Origin: Paraglaciecola polaris LMG 21857
GTDB taxonomy: Bacteria > Pseudomonadota > Gammaproteobacteria > Enterobacterales > Alteromonadaceae
DNA length: 49,453 nucleotides
Assembly: GCF_000315055.1 (NCBI RefSeq)
Contig: NZ_BAER01000144.1
Location: 1-49,453, forward strand
Direction of reading: 5' to 3'
In this document: one piece after another, positions 19,245 to 28,728 of the stretch
How the letters are laid out: every line of letters begins with the position of its first letter
How positions within the stretch are numbered: position 1 is the stretch's first letter
Made by a program: the position numbers and the translations under genes
The notes under the pieces: generated by a model
Seen by the model: only the letters and a program-made list of their open reading frames with translations
Databases searched by the model: none
What the model was told of the DNA's origin: nothing

Positions 19245-19663
19245 GCGTGTATGCAACGCTTGATGACGGTTCGCTCTCAAATTCTATGCTGCTAGCAAGA
19301 AGATATCTTTGCGGTCAACGGGTTTGATGAGACAATGCAACAAGGTAGCTGTGAAAGCGAATTTGCTTTGGGGGCATTGTGAGCAAGAGGTGACATTTTC
19401 TATCTCACAGTTTGTTTGCATTTTTGGCTAAATAACAGCCAAAACAAGGTTAAAAGAGGTGCAATAAGCTCCATTAAATGCACAAAATTTGAACCGTGCT
19501 GCCCACGATATAATAAAAGACTAGGCTTTTATTAGTTAATTGTTGAATTAATTAGCTGTTTGCTGTATAAAATGCGCCCTCTTGTTGATAGCTAAAAGCT
19601 GGCACGTGTATTTGCATGCTTGTCAGAGCTAAATATTTTTAGAATTGTTTGGAGACAAATACG
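19245..19663. other. Intergenic region holding the rpmB promoter
   Basis: About 420 bases between radC and rpmB. The left two thirds show no gene, repeat or RNA that I can identify; the right part contains a strong sigma70-type promoter (19543-19571) and a roughly 90-base leader before rpmB. Ribosomal-protein leaders can carry regulatory structure, but none is evident by eye. Confidence 0.5.
19543..19571 (+). promoter_or_regulatory. Predicted sigma70 promoter of rpmB-rpmG
   Basis: TTGAAT (19543-19548) and TATAAA (19566-19571) are spaced by 17 bases in an AT-rich setting upstream of the ribosomal protein genes. The match to the -35/-10 consensus is good, and the start point would fall near 19578. 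Confidence 0.6.
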
Positions 19664-19900
19664 ATGTCCAAAGTATGTATAGTGACAGGCAAGCGTCCAG
19701 CGGTAGGTAACAACCGTTCACACGCTAAAAACTCGACTCGTCGTCGTTTTTTGCCAAATCTACAAACCCACCGTTTTTGGGTTGAAAGCGAAAACCGTTT
19801 CGTGAAATTACGTTTAACCGCTAAAGGTATGCGTATTATTGATAAAAAAGGTATTGATTCAGTATTGACTGATATCCGTGCTAATGGCGTGAAAATTTAA
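19664..19900 (+). CDS. rpmB: 50S ribosomal protein L28
   Basis: Large-subunit ribosomal protein L28, 78 residues. The sequence [20 protein letters not shown], the basic region [13 protein letters not shown] and the C-terminal [16 protein letters not shown] are diagnostic. The frame extends five codons upstream, but ATG 19664 follows TTTGGAGAC at the right distance and gives the family start. It is cotranscribed with rpmG 12 bases downstream. Length is the same as in E. coli. Confidence 0.97.
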   Translation: MSKVCIVTGKRPAVGNNRSHAKNSTRRRFLPNLQTHRFWVESENRFVKLRLTAKGMRIIDKKGIDSVLTDIRANGVKI

Positions 19901-19912
19901 GGAACTCGGATT

Positions 19913-20068
19913 ATGCGTGATAAAATCAAGTTAGTGTCTTCTGCGGGTACCGGTTTTTACTACACCACAGATAAAAACAAACGTAACATGCCTGGCAAAA
20001 TGGAGATCAAAAAGTTTGATCCTAAAGTACGTCAGCACGTTTTGTTTAAAGAAGCCAAAATTAAGTAA
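19913..20068 (+). CDS. rpmG: 50S ribosomal protein L33
   Basis: Large-subunit ribosomal protein L33, 51 residues: begins [19 protein letters not shown] and ends VLFKEAKIK. It is too short for most gene finders' default cut-off but is unmistakable. This copy lacks the CxxC zinc pairs of the C+ type (the segment after FYYTT reads [18 protein letters not shown]), so it is the zinc-independent type usual in enterobacteria. It lies 12 bases after rpmB and is followed by a terminator. Confidence 0.96.
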   Translation: MRDKIKLVSSAGTGFYYTTDKNKRNMPGKMEIKKFDPKVRQHVLFKEAKIK

Positions 20069-20093
20069 TTAATACTTGTTTTGTCTCCCGAAA

Positions 20094-20117
20094 AACCCGG
20101 CATCTGTCGGGTTTTTT
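20094..20117 (+). terminator. Rho-independent terminator of rpmB-rpmG
   Basis: ACCCG (20095-20099) pairs with CGGGT (20108-20112) around a short loop, followed by TTTTTT and preceded by a run of A. It closes the ribosomal protein operon. Confidence 0.85.
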
Positions 20118-20218
20118 GCGTAATGTTATACTTATAAATCCTGCCAAAGAGTCTATTTCTTCACGTCTTTTACGTGCCATAATCCCCACATGTTTTTCAT
20201 ACTAGTGCTTATAGCTTC

Positions 20219-20701
20219 ATGATCAGGTTAACGTCACGAGCGTGGAATAATGTGCTTATTGTTTCCATGCTGCTGCTCATTATTATATTTAATCTTAGCG
20301 GGAATTTTTTTTCCGGTGGGAGTAACGACAATACGATGTTGGCTAGGTTAATACCCAGCGGCGCAACGATCACCAGTATTGAAACTGAGTCGATTACTAT
20401 CGAGAGGGTGGGGCGCGGTTGGCGGCTCTTGCCAGGTAGGCTGGGCGTTGATAATCAAGTGCTTAGCGAGGCGGTGGCGCATTGGCAGCAGGCTACACTT
20501 GAGCCTGTCGCTCAGGGGCCTATCAATGGCGCTGTTACCGTGGATGTATGGCTAGCAGGAGAGGGTCAGCCACGACGTTATTTATTCTTTCAGGTCGGCG
20601 CTGACATGCTAGTACAGTACCCCGCACTAGGCGGGCAATCATATAAGGTCACTGAAATGTCGTGGCAACAACTTTTTATTACGGATATCCCCCATGCCTG
20701 A
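20219..20701 (+). CDS. Small inner-membrane-anchored protein upstream of mutM
   Basis: A 160-residue protein that I do not recognise as a named family. It has one N-terminal hydrophobic segment (about residues 11-27, VLIVSMLLLIIIFNLSG), followed by a hydrophilic domain with mixed beta-type character; this would place the body in the periplasm, anchored to the inner membrane. It overlaps the mutM start by eight bases, so the two are probably cotranslated. The overlap with a conserved repair gene argues that it is real; the function is unknown. Confidence 0.7.
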   Translation: MIRLTSRAWNNVLIVSMLLLIIIFNLSGNFFSGGSNDNTMLARLIPSGATITSIETESITIERVGRGWRLLPGRLGVDNQVLSEAVAHWQQATLEPVAQGPINGAVTVDVWLAGEGQPRRYLFFQVGADMLVQYPALGGQSYKVTEMSWQQLFITDIPHA

Positions 20702-21506
20702 GTTACCTGAAGTCGAAGTTAGCCGTTTAGGCATTAGTCCGCATTTAATTGGTCAACCGATTAAGCAAGTTGTTGTGCGCCATAGGCAACTGCGTTGGCT
20801 GGTGCCTGAAGATGTACATTTAGCCGAAGGACTCACGATAGAAAATGTGCGCCGCCGTGCCAAATATTTATTCATTGATACGGCCAAAGGCAGCATCATT
20901 TTGCATTTGGGTATGTCGGGTAAGCTCAGGGTCGTGAACATTGATACGCCCGTTATCAAACATGATCACGTCGATATCGTATTAACCAATGGCGTATGTC
21001 TGCGTTTTAACGATGCTAGGCGTTTCGGAGCGTGTTTATGGCAAGACGCGAATAGCCCAGAAATGGCAATGATTGCTGCCCTTGGACCTGAGCCATTAAC
21101 CGATGATTTTGATGGTCACCGCTTGTATGATTTATCGCGCAATAAGAGTGTCGCGGTGAAAAACTTCATTATGGACAACAAAGTGGTCGTTGGCGTAGGG
21201 AATATTTATGCCAATGAGTCATTGTTTATCGCGGGTATTGATCCACGTAAAGCGGCCAAACAGGTCAGCAAAAAAAGCTATTTAGCCTTGGGCGTTATCA
21301 TTAAACAAGTGCTGAGAAAAGCCATAGAACAAGGCGGAACGACGTTAAAGGATTTTACTCAAGCGGATGGCAGCCCTGGTTACTTTGCACAGCACCTGCG
21401 TGTATATGGACGTAAAGGCAAAGCCTGTGAAGTGTGTGAATGCGAGATACAGTCAGTGACTTTAGGTCAGCGCAATACCTTTTTCTGCGAACAATGCCAA
21501 AAATAA
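20694..21506 (+). CDS. mutM: Formamidopyrimidine-DNA glycosylase MutM (Fpg)
   Basis: Excises oxidised purines such as 8-oxoguanine and cleaves the abasic site. The 270-residue protein begins with MPELPEVEVSR, where the proline after Met is the catalytic Schiff-base nucleophile, followed by the helix-two-turn-helix (KNFIMDNKVVVGVGNIYANE, about 162-181) and a C-terminal zinc finger CEVCECEIQS...CEQCQ. Length matches E. coli MutM (269). The start at 20694 overlaps the upstream gene by eight bases. Confidence 0.97.
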   Translation: MPELPEVEVSRLGISPHLIGQPIKQVVVRHRQLRWLVPEDVHLAEGLTIENVRRRAKYLFIDTAKGSIILHLGMSGKLRVVNIDTPVIKHDHVDIVLTNGVCLRFNDARRFGACLWQDANSPEMAMIAALGPEPLTDDFDGHRLYDLSRNKSVAVKNFIMDNKVVVGVGNIYANESLFIAGIDPRKAAKQVSKKSYLALGVIIKQVLRKAIEQGGTTLKDFTQADGSPGYFAQHLRVYGRKGKACEVCECEIQSVTLGQRNTFFCEQCQK

Positions 21507-21517
21507 CCTAGGTGATA

Positions 21518-21543
21518 ATAATGCGCATAACATTGCGCATTAT
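21518..21543. terminator. Hairpin between convergent mutM and the transferase gene
   Basis: ATAATGCGCA (21518-21527) and TGCGCATTAT (21534-21543) form a perfect ten-base stem with a TAACAT loop in the gap between convergent genes. There is no clear T-run, so terminator function is tentative. Confidence 0.4.
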
Positions 21544-21564
21544 ACCTCTATGTTTAACGCTACG

Positions 21565-22611
21565 TTACCATTGCCAGTAACCCAGTTTTTTACGCATTTT
21601 AAAGCGGCGAATTAAGTTAAGTGGCTTTTTCTTTAAGTTAGGTGGGTTTGTTAACATATCTTCAGTGGCATCAAGGATGCGGGCGCTGGATTGACCATCC
21701 TGGTATGGATGAGTTTGTGCCCCATAGTCTGCTATTTTGCCCATCAACTCTTCTGGGCGGGTTAACGCATATTCGATGCTGTTTTCAATTTTTAATGGGT
21801 CCGTCACGTTAATCAGGTGTGGTTTTGGATGTTCGTTTTTGACGGTTACAACGGGTTTGTTCAGCATTAAAAACTCAACCAACATGGATGAGTTATCTCC
21901 TAGCATTAGATCTGCCTCGAGCATCAATGGCATCGCGTTATCGGTTTCAATAAAGGTTAAATTTTCATGCTGTGCGGCTTTGTATGCGCTCACCGTGCTT
22001 TGTGCCATTTTAGGATGGAATGTAACCAACCAGCGCCATTTTGTATCTTGCGATAAGCGTTGAATCGTAGGCAGTAAAGCTTCTGCTTGGGACATTCTAG
22101 GGGAAAATGTAGATGAAAATAACACCACAGGGCGATCGTCTTTTTTGTGAACCGTAGCAGACGTGTTGAAGAAGGGATCCATTTTACAAAAGCCCGTTTC
22201 CACTACCTTAAAGTGCTGGTGCTGTTGCTCGAGCTGCTTAAAGGTATCAGTCATTGATGGGCCGTGTGTACAGTGCAAATCGAAACAATCACGAATAATG
22301 AATGAATAATTCAAACCATCTTTCACTCTGGTTTTAAAACCAATAAAACCATGACGGACGCAGACTTTTAAGCCGGGTATAAACGACGGGATCATGTTAC
22401 CTGGAATAAACACTGCTAGAGGTTGGTAATCAATAACAGCCTGTATGTTAGCAAGTTGCTGCTCGAAAGGCTGAAAATACTCTCGGTTAACGTTATTTCC
22501 TTCTACAAACCAGGCGACGGTATCGCCACGTTTATGAATTTCGTCTTGCATGGGGCGCAGTATTTGAAATGCATAGTTTTCAGATATGTAAAATAAATAA
22601 CGTTTAGCCAT
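21565..22611 (-). CDS. CDP-glycerol glycerophosphotransferase-like / surface glycan protein
   Basis: A 348-residue protein that resembles the CDP-glycerol glycerophosphotransferase (TagB/TagF-like) fold: a GT-B-type layout with an N-terminal half, then VVLFSSTFSPRMSQAEALLP (about 165-185) and a C-terminal DLMLGDNSSMLVEFLMLNKPVV block (about 255-275), the typical nucleotide-side motif. It may transfer a polyol phosphate or sugar to LPS or capsule; the substrate is unknown. ATG 22611 is preceded by AGAGGA, and the longer frame to 22659 lacks such a site. It lies next to coaD and the envelope gene block on the same strand. Confidence 0.6.
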   Translation of the reverse strand: MAKRYLFYISENYAFQILRPMQDEIHKRGDTVAWFVEGNNVNREYFQPFEQQLANIQAVIDYQPLAVFIPGNMIPSFIPGLKVCVRHGFIGFKTRVKDGLNYSFIIRDCFDLHCTHGPSMTDTFKQLEQQHQHFKVVETGFCKMDPFFNTSATVHKKDDRPVVLFSSTFSPRMSQAEALLPTIQRLSQDTKWRWLVTFHPKMAQSTVSAYKAAQHENLTFIETDNAMPLMLEADLMLGDNSSMLVEFLMLNKPVVTVKNEHPKPHLINVTDPLKIENSIEYALTRPEELMGKIADYGAQTHPYQDGQSSARILDATEDMLTNPPNLKKKPLNLIRRFKMRKKLGYWQW

Positions 22612-22705
22612 GGGTCCTCTGATGAATGTTGGGTGTTGCGCGCTTATGACAGCGCGCAAAATGAGATAATGATCGACTGCGGCGTGAATGAAAACCGCTT
22701 TTGAT

Positions 22706-23272
<567 letters not shown>

Positions 23273-24676
23273 TTACCAACGGTAAAATGCACTTATTCGT
23301 TTAAATTTTTCCCCGAGGCGATCTTCACCTACATCAAGATCTACACCCCAAAAACCGTAGTGCGTGGCAAAGCTATAGCGCACGTTTAATTCTTTATACG
23401 CTTGTTGGGCGCTAGAATTAGTGTCGCTATCTGCCGCTCTGAATGTCACATCAATGACTTGATCCTGAGCGAATTTCCAGTTCATATTCAGCGAGTGACT
23501 GGTTTTCTGTACTTGTTCTTGTCCAAGGAACACGTCGCTAACCCAGTGACCAAGCGATTGACCTTCATTGGTATAACCAGCGCTATAAAAGTCTGACTGA
23601 TAAAACAGCTCGTCTACGCGAGTGAATTCATAACGCAGCGACAGGTTGTTGGTTACCATAGGGAAATACACCCCGAAAGCAAGAGCTTTGTCGTTAGCTT
23701 CCTGATCATTGAGCTCTGGAGAGTGCTCAAATGCGACCTCGCCATAAAATGAAACAGGGAAAGCGAAAGGTAAGTTAACTTTAGTGGAAATGGCGGTTTT
23801 TTGATCGCTAGCCAGTGATTGAGGCGATAAAATCGGTGACTCGTCTTCCCCTGAAGGTGTGAATAAATCTTTAAAAGCTTCGCCAATACTGAGGTTGCTC
23901 TTTGCACCAGCAAATTTAACTGTCCGGCTCAGGCCGATTGTCCAGGCTTCCGCAGGCGACACGCTTAAATGCAATCCTGCTAGATTAGGCTTACCGGTAA
24001 ATAACTCGCCTTGTTGGCTGATCCCTGTGGTGTCATCAAGTTTTGAATAAAACAGTTCGTAGCGAATATCCCAATCTGTAATCGGCGTGGCATTACTGAC
24101 GGTTATCGACACGCTGGGCTTTGCATTGGTGCTTGTTAGCAACGCTGAATCTTGCATGGGTGAAAACCAATGATCCCGGTATCCAGCCTCAATTTGTGCA
24201 TATTCATAGCCAAAAGCCACATGGGTGTTATAAAACAAAGTATTTTCGCCGTCCGCATAAACAGCGCCCGCCGCAACATACGCAAAGGGCGATATGTAGG
24301 CAACGCCAGAGGCTGAAAGCTGATAACTCGCATCACGTTTGATGCTACGTTGATTCGGCAGCGCTGCGCTGCCATCGTCGCTTACAGAGACTGACGCGCT
24401 TGCATGAGTGAGGCTAAAGGTGTCTTTATACCTTGCGAGATAGGCATCAACAGAGCGATGGAGTTCAGGAAAGCGGGTTGCGATCAGCTTATTGCGACGC
24501 ATTACGTCTACCGCTTTGTAGGGCCTAGTTAAAGGTGCGCCCGGGGTAAGCGCCATAACCTTTTCTATTTGAGACTCAATTTCAGAGGAAATCTGTAGCG
24601 GCAAGTAAGGTGATAGACCCTTTGCCCATCCTTGCGAAGCGACCAGCAAACAGCCGAGTATCCAATAACGAGACAT
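23273..24676 (-). CDS. Wzi-like capsule assembly protein (outer-membrane barrel)
   Basis: A 467-residue protein with a signal peptide (MSRYWILGCLLVASQGWA) and a body of alternating hydrophobic/polar residues ending in an aromatic residue (FYRW), typical of an outer-membrane beta barrel. It resembles the capsule-assembly Wzi family: the HWFSPMQDSALL segment and the long barrel half are the recognisable parts. Wzi anchors capsular polysaccharide to the cell surface. No capsule synthesis cluster is in the window, so it could instead handle LPS-linked polysaccharide. It lies between coaD and kdkA on the same strand. Confidence 0.75.
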   Translation of the reverse strand: MSRYWILGCLLVASQGWAKGLSPYLPLQISSEIESQIEKVMALTPGAPLTRPYKAVDVMRRNKLIATRFPELHRSVDAYLARYKDTFSLTHASASVSVSDDGSAALPNQRSIKRDASYQLSASGVAYISPFAYVAAGAVYADGENTLFYNTHVAFGYEYAQIEAGYRDHWFSPMQDSALLTSTNAKPSVSITVSNATPITDWDIRYELFYSKLDDTTGISQQGELFTGKPNLAGLHLSVSPAEAWTIGLSRTVKFAGAKSNLSIGEAFKDLFTPSGEDESPILSPQSLASDQKTAISTKVNLPFAFPVSFYGEVAFEHSPELNDQEANDKALAFGVYFPMVTNNLSLRYEFTRVDELFYQSDFYSAGYTNEGQSLGHWVSDVFLGQEQVQKTSHSLNMNWKFAQDQVIDVTFRAADSDTNSSAQQAYKELNVRYSFATHYGFWGVDLDVGEDRLGEKFKRISAFYRW

Positions 24677-24811
24677 GTATTATTTCATTCCAAAACAGCG
24701 GGTGACAAAAAATCGAGTGTAACAATTCGACCTTACATTGTATTGTGCTTTGTACTGGGTATTCAGCAGATAAATCCAGTCATCTCACTTTAAGCAATAG
24801 GCAGATTGTGT

Positions 24812-25525
24812 TTACTCACCATATCCTGACATTAGTGTTTGCCAATCTTGTTCATTAAAATGGAAGGCCGACTGTTTATCTTGCTCTTTGTGCAGTGAGC
24901 GCAGTAACCGTTTTACATTTGCTTGCTTCCAATTATTACTGGCGTGAATGGCGCATTTATCAAAATCTATTAACCAAATTTTGCCATTTTTATCGAGCAT
25001 GACATTGTGAATATTTAAGTCATGGTGGTATACATTATGATCGTGGAATTGACGTATACAGGCACCGATAGCGTGCCATGTTTCATTGGTTAAAGGGCCT
25101 TGACATAAATGACTAAATACATCTTGGCTATTAGCGATACGTTTGATAATAATATCGCCGCGATACATCACGCCTAACCGCGTCACTTGTGCTGCAACCG
25201 GCTCTGGCACAGGTAGACCGAGGCTATGCATGTGGCCAAGTAACTTAAATTCACGCCATGGGCGGGTGCGCGTTACTCCGCGAAACACATATTGATCCTT
25301 GATCACCTTGCCAATGAGACCGCCCCGTCGATAATGACGCAGCACGTACTCGTTGTTTGCATGTGTGAAAAAGTAGGTTGTTCCGCGGCCTGTAGCGCTG
25401 CCGGTAATCTGCTGCTGAGACTGCCAATGCTGACTATCAAAAATAGTTAAATCAGGGGCTGCGAATATTTCAGCATCAAATATAATGGTGCTGCGGTCTT
25501 TAGATGTTTGCTGAATGTTTGGCAT
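24812..25525 (-). CDS. kdkA: 3-deoxy-D-manno-octulosonic acid kinase KdkA
   Basis: Phosphorylates the first Kdo residue of lipid A-linked core at position 4. The 237-residue protein has a protein-kinase-like fold: FVLRH-type lysine region (YVLRHYRRGG, about 77-86), the catalytic loop YHHDLNIHNVMLDKNG (about 170) and IDFDKC (about 189). The frame extends 46 codons upstream to 25663, overlapping the divergent transferase gene, but MPNIQQ at 25525 gives the family length (about 236). With WaaA nearby it implies a core with a single phosphorylated Kdo, as in Haemophilus and Shewanella-type LPS. Confidence 0.88.
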   Translation of the reverse strand: MPNIQQTSKDRSTIIFDAEIFAAPDLTIFDSQHWQSQQQITGSATGRGTTYFFTHANNEYVLRHYRRGGLIGKVIKDQYVFRGVTRTRPWREFKLLGHMHSLGLPVPEPVAAQVTRLGVMYRGDIIIKRIANSQDVFSHLCQGPLTNETWHAIGACIRQFHDHNVYHHDLNIHNVMLDKNGKIWLIDFDKCAIHASNNWKQANVKRLLRSLHKEQDKQSAFHFNEQDWQTLMSGYGE

Positions 25526-25654
25526 TAAACACGAGGCGCGTTGCAAAATTTGGCATAGTGTATACCCGTACCGCTTACGAATGCGAGTTTCTACGTAAGG
25601 TGGTGAGTAATGGCTGGGAATAATCAAATATAAACAAGTGAGTAAGTTATAACT

Positions 25655-26731
25655 ATGGATCACGGTGAAGCAAACGTCTCGAGAGATACACAGGTTGAGC
25701 TGATATTAGGTAACTCTAATTCGAATTTCTCCGGTGTGACTTCAACTATGTTGCAAGTCATGTCTTATCAGCAAAAATTGATTAATCTGCGGGTGATGGG
25801 TCCGCATTATCTACCAGATGAAAGCCAGGCGATGACCTTTTGGCAGGTGGCCAAAATGTGCCGTAAGCCTTTAAAAAACGGAAGGTATCGCGTTTTTCAT
25901 GCCCGCCGTGTGGATGAAATGATCCAAGCCGTTATCTTAAAATACGTATTTGGCGCAAAAATTAAAATGGTGTTCAGTTCGGCCGCGCAACGCTTTCGAT
26001 CAGGCTCGACTCTGTGGTTAACTCGCCAGATGGATGCGGTCGTTGCGATCAGTAAAGCTTCTGCCAAATATTTGGCTGAGCCACCAGATGCCATCATTCC
26101 CCATGGCATTCAAATCGAGAACTTCGCCCCCGCTGAGAATAAAGAACAAGCATGGCAAGCATTAGGTTACGGTGGAAAATACGGTATTGGTATTCTTGGT
26201 CGGGTACGCAAGCAGAAAGGTGTGCACCTATTTGTTGAAGCGTGCATTGAAATACTGCCGAAATACCCAGACTACACGGCAGTCGTCGTTGGAGCTATAT
26301 CGGCTAGTCATCAGGAGTTCGTCGATGGACTTAAGGCAAAAATTGATAAGGCTGGGCTAAGTGAAAGGATTGTGTTTACAGGAGAATTGCCATTTGAACG
26401 TATACCGCCAATTTTTAGTGCTTTGTCTATGGTGTCTGCATTGAGTGATAACGAAGGCTTTGGCTTGACTGTGTTAGAAGCCATGAGTTGCAGCGCCGCC
26501 GTTTTGGCCACGCAAGCGGGGGCATGGGAAGAGATTATCCGTGAAGATATCGATGGTCATGTTGTCCCTGTGAATGACCTTTCCGCAGTGACAGCAAAAA
26601 TGAATTCGCTGTTGTCTGACCCTGTAGCCTTGAAGCAAAAAGGGCTCGCGGGCCGTACTCGTGTCTTAGGGCATTATACGGTTGAACGCGAAGCCAAGGC
26701 TTTGGTTGATCTATTCAAAGGACTACAGTAA
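25655..26731 (+). CDS. Glycosyltransferase family 4 (LPS core/glycan)
   Basis: A 358-residue GT-B glycosyltransferase. The C-terminal nucleotide-sugar half shows GILGRVRKQKGVHLFVEA (about 179-197), FTGELPFERIPP (about 239) and the EGFGLTVLEAM motif (about 267), the E-x7-E pattern of GT4 enzymes. There is no signal peptide, so it acts at the cytoplasmic face. Placed divergently from kdkA and convergent with waaA, it is probably an LPS inner-core transferase; the sugar transferred is unknown. Confidence 0.85.
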   Translation: MDHGEANVSRDTQVELILGNSNSNFSGVTSTMLQVMSYQQKLINLRVMGPHYLPDESQAMTFWQVAKMCRKPLKNGRYRVFHARRVDEMIQAVILKYVFGAKIKMVFSSAAQRFRSGSTLWLTRQMDAVVAISKASAKYLAEPPDAIIPHGIQIENFAPAENKEQAWQALGYGGKYGIGILGRVRKQKGVHLFVEACIEILPKYPDYTAVVVGAISASHQEFVDGLKAKIDKAGLSERIVFTGELPFERIPPIFSALSMVSALSDNEGFGLTVLEAMSCSAAVLATQAGAWEEIIREDIDGHVVPVNDLSAVTAKMNSLLSDPVALKQKGLAGRTRVLGHYTVEREAKALVDLFKGLQ

Positions 26732-26742
26732 GTGTCGTTATC

Positions 26743-28047
26743 CTAAGCAAACCCTAGCGCAACTAACGTGGCGTTAACCGCGCCACTGTTTTCTTTTAAA
26801 ACACGCTTCCCTGCTTGACCTGCATACTCACGAGCACTTTCATCGTTAAACCAAGTCAAAATTTGACGGCTAATTTGCGCTGCATCATTGCCTTCAAATA
26901 GTGCGCCACTTTCCGTCAATATCTGACAAATAGCGGGATTATTATAACGATGAGGCCCCATTAAAATAGGCACCTCAAAGGCCGCAGGTTCCAATGCATT
27001 GTGCCCACCGCGATCGGCAATACTGCCGCCCACAAAGGCGATGTCGGCTAGTCCATAAAGGGCTTGTAATTTGCCCATTTCGTCAACCAGCAATACCTGA
27101 CTGGTATCATTGCACGGCTGTGCATCGGAGCTGCGCAGACAGTTAAGTCCGCTAGAGAGGCAAATTTGATATACGTCTTCGAAACGCTGGGGGTGGCGGG
27201 GGACAATAATCAGTAAGCTATTGGGCTGTTGTGCAAGCACCCTTTGGTAAGCATCAAGTAACACTTCTTCTTCAGGCGCGTGGGTACTGCCAGCCACAAT
27301 GATTGAGCGTTTATGAATGTTGAATCGCTGGGCAAAGGCAGTGGATTGCTGATGAGATTCGGTGCTGACGGGCTGTTCAAATTTAATGTTATTGGTTAAT
27401 ACCAGCGTCGTATTCGGCGTACCTAGTTGCTGATAATTATTAAAATCCCGTTCGCCTTGGGCACACACTTTACTGAGCTTGTGTAGCATGGGCTGAAAAA
27501 GTGCAGAAATTTTGCCATAGCTGCGCGCTGAGCGATCGGTCATTCGGGCGTTAATCACTGAAATCGGTATGTCTTGTCGCCAACATTGATCAATTAAATT
27601 CGGCCACAGTTCGACCTCTGTAATCAATACTTGTGATGGCGCCGCACGTTTAAGCAGGCGTCGCATCATCCAGCCAGTATCTAACGGTAAATAGCAGTGC
27701 GTGATGGAGTCATTAAATAAGCTGTTGGCTTGTTTGGCGCCGGTGACGGTTGTGGTGGTTAATGTGATTGGTAGGTCGGGTTGGATTGTGCGTATAGCCT
27801 TTATGACATTGGCGGCCGCGACGACTTCTCCCACTGAGACACAATGAATAAGCAGCCCCCCAGCTGACGCCGTACTTAAGCGTAAACCAAAGCGTTGTAT
27901 GCGAGCCTTTGGAGTGACTGACTTCTTTGCCAAGTATTGATAACAAAAATGCAAAAACGCAAAAGGTAATAAAGTCCACAGTAGGAGGGTATAGCCCCAA
28001 AGACTGAGTTTTTCCTTTGGTTTGGGCTGGAAAGAGGTGTTCATCAT
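26743..28047 (-). CDS. waaA: Kdo transferase WaaA (KdtA)
   Basis: Adds Kdo from CMP-Kdo to lipid IVA at the inner membrane. The 434-residue protein has an N-terminal membrane anchor (LLLWTLLPFAFLHFCYQYL, about 18-36), GLLIHCVSVGEVVAA (about 59), the acceptor motif ITEVELWPNLI (about 139) and the C-terminal GGSIADRGGHNALEPAAF (about 330). Met2 at 28044 is an equal alternative start. Since KdkA is present, this WaaA is expected to add only one Kdo residue, by analogy with Haemophilus influenzae. Confidence 0.95.
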   Translation of the reverse strand: MMNTSFQPKPKEKLSLWGYTLLLWTLLPFAFLHFCYQYLAKKSVTPKARIQRFGLRLSTASAGGLLIHCVSVGEVVAAANVIKAIRTIQPDLPITLTTTTVTGAKQANSLFNDSITHCYLPLDTGWMMRRLLKRAAPSQVLITEVELWPNLIDQCWRQDIPISVINARMTDRSARSYGKISALFQPMLHKLSKVCAQGERDFNNYQQLGTPNTTLVLTNNIKFEQPVSTESHQQSTAFAQRFNIHKRSIIVAGSTHAPEEEVLLDAYQRVLAQQPNSLLIIVPRHPQRFEDVYQICLSSGLNCLRSSDAQPCNDTSQVLLVDEMGKLQALYGLADIAFVGGSIADRGGHNALEPAAFEVPILMGPHRYNNPAICQILTESGALFEGNDAAQISRQILTWFNDESAREYAGQAGKRVLKENSGAVNATLVALGFA

Positions 28048-28274
28048 ATCGCCATCAAATGGGTTCAGCAGGCATTTTAACAGTATTTTGGTTATTTTCG
28101 ACTAAGCTAGTGGCCAATAGGTCTCATGCACGCTCATTCAATAGGATAAAAAATTTCCTGTAATAAATAGCAATAACAAGTAATACTGACCCATAACTTA
28201 CTAAAAATAAAAGGAGTTATGCTCCCTGTTGTTTTTTACTGCACAGAAAACGGTATTTGATTAGGAGTTTTTTT

Positions 28275-28727
28275 TTGCACAATATTCATCGCATAGGGTA
28301 TCGGTTCGCATTCGCTTTAGTGATGCTGTTTTGCGCAAACCTTACCTACGCCGAGCAACCTCAGGTGCAGGTGATTGTGAATAATAATGTCAATGTGACC
28401 ACGTTGAGTGAAAGCAGTGTACGTTGGATTTTCTCAATGCGTCAAACCACTTGGCAAGATGGTTCCGCAATAAAAGTGTATGTATTGAGTAAACAAACCC
28501 CTGCCCATCAACATTTTTGTAAAAATGTACTGAGTATGTTCCCTTATCAACTCGAACGCATGTGGAATAAGTTAGCTTATTCAGGTTTAGGAGAAAAGCC
28601 CATTTTGGTCAGTGATAGTCAAGAAATGCTTAATATGATCAGTCAGGAACCGGGTGCTATCGGTTATGTTTTCTCAACGTCACTACCACCTGGCGCACAT
28701 GCTGTACGCATTGTTAAGGAGGGCTAA
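28275..28727 (+). CDS. Small PstS-like periplasmic binding protein
   Basis: A 150-residue exported protein, about half the size of a typical PstS. From a TTG at 28275, preceded by AGGAG, it has a signal peptide with cleavage after LTYA. The body keeps the PstS-type features: VIVNNNVNVTTLSESSVRWIF, a WQDG segment, and the C-terminal EPGAIGYVFS, the pattern of the phosphate-binding fold. It has no cognate permease nearby; instead it sits two bases before a porin-like gene and upstream of a GGDEF-EAL gene, so a sensory or ligand-capture role is likely. An alternative is a start at 28257. Confidence 0.7.
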   Translation: MHNIHRIGYRFAFALVMLFCANLTYAEQPQVQVIVNNNVNVTTLSESSVRWIFSMRQTTWQDGSAIKVYVLSKQTPAHQHFCKNVLSMFPYQLERMWNKLAYSGLGEKPILVSDSQEMLNMISQEPGAIGYVFSTSLPPGAHAVRIVKEG

Positions 28728-28728
28728 G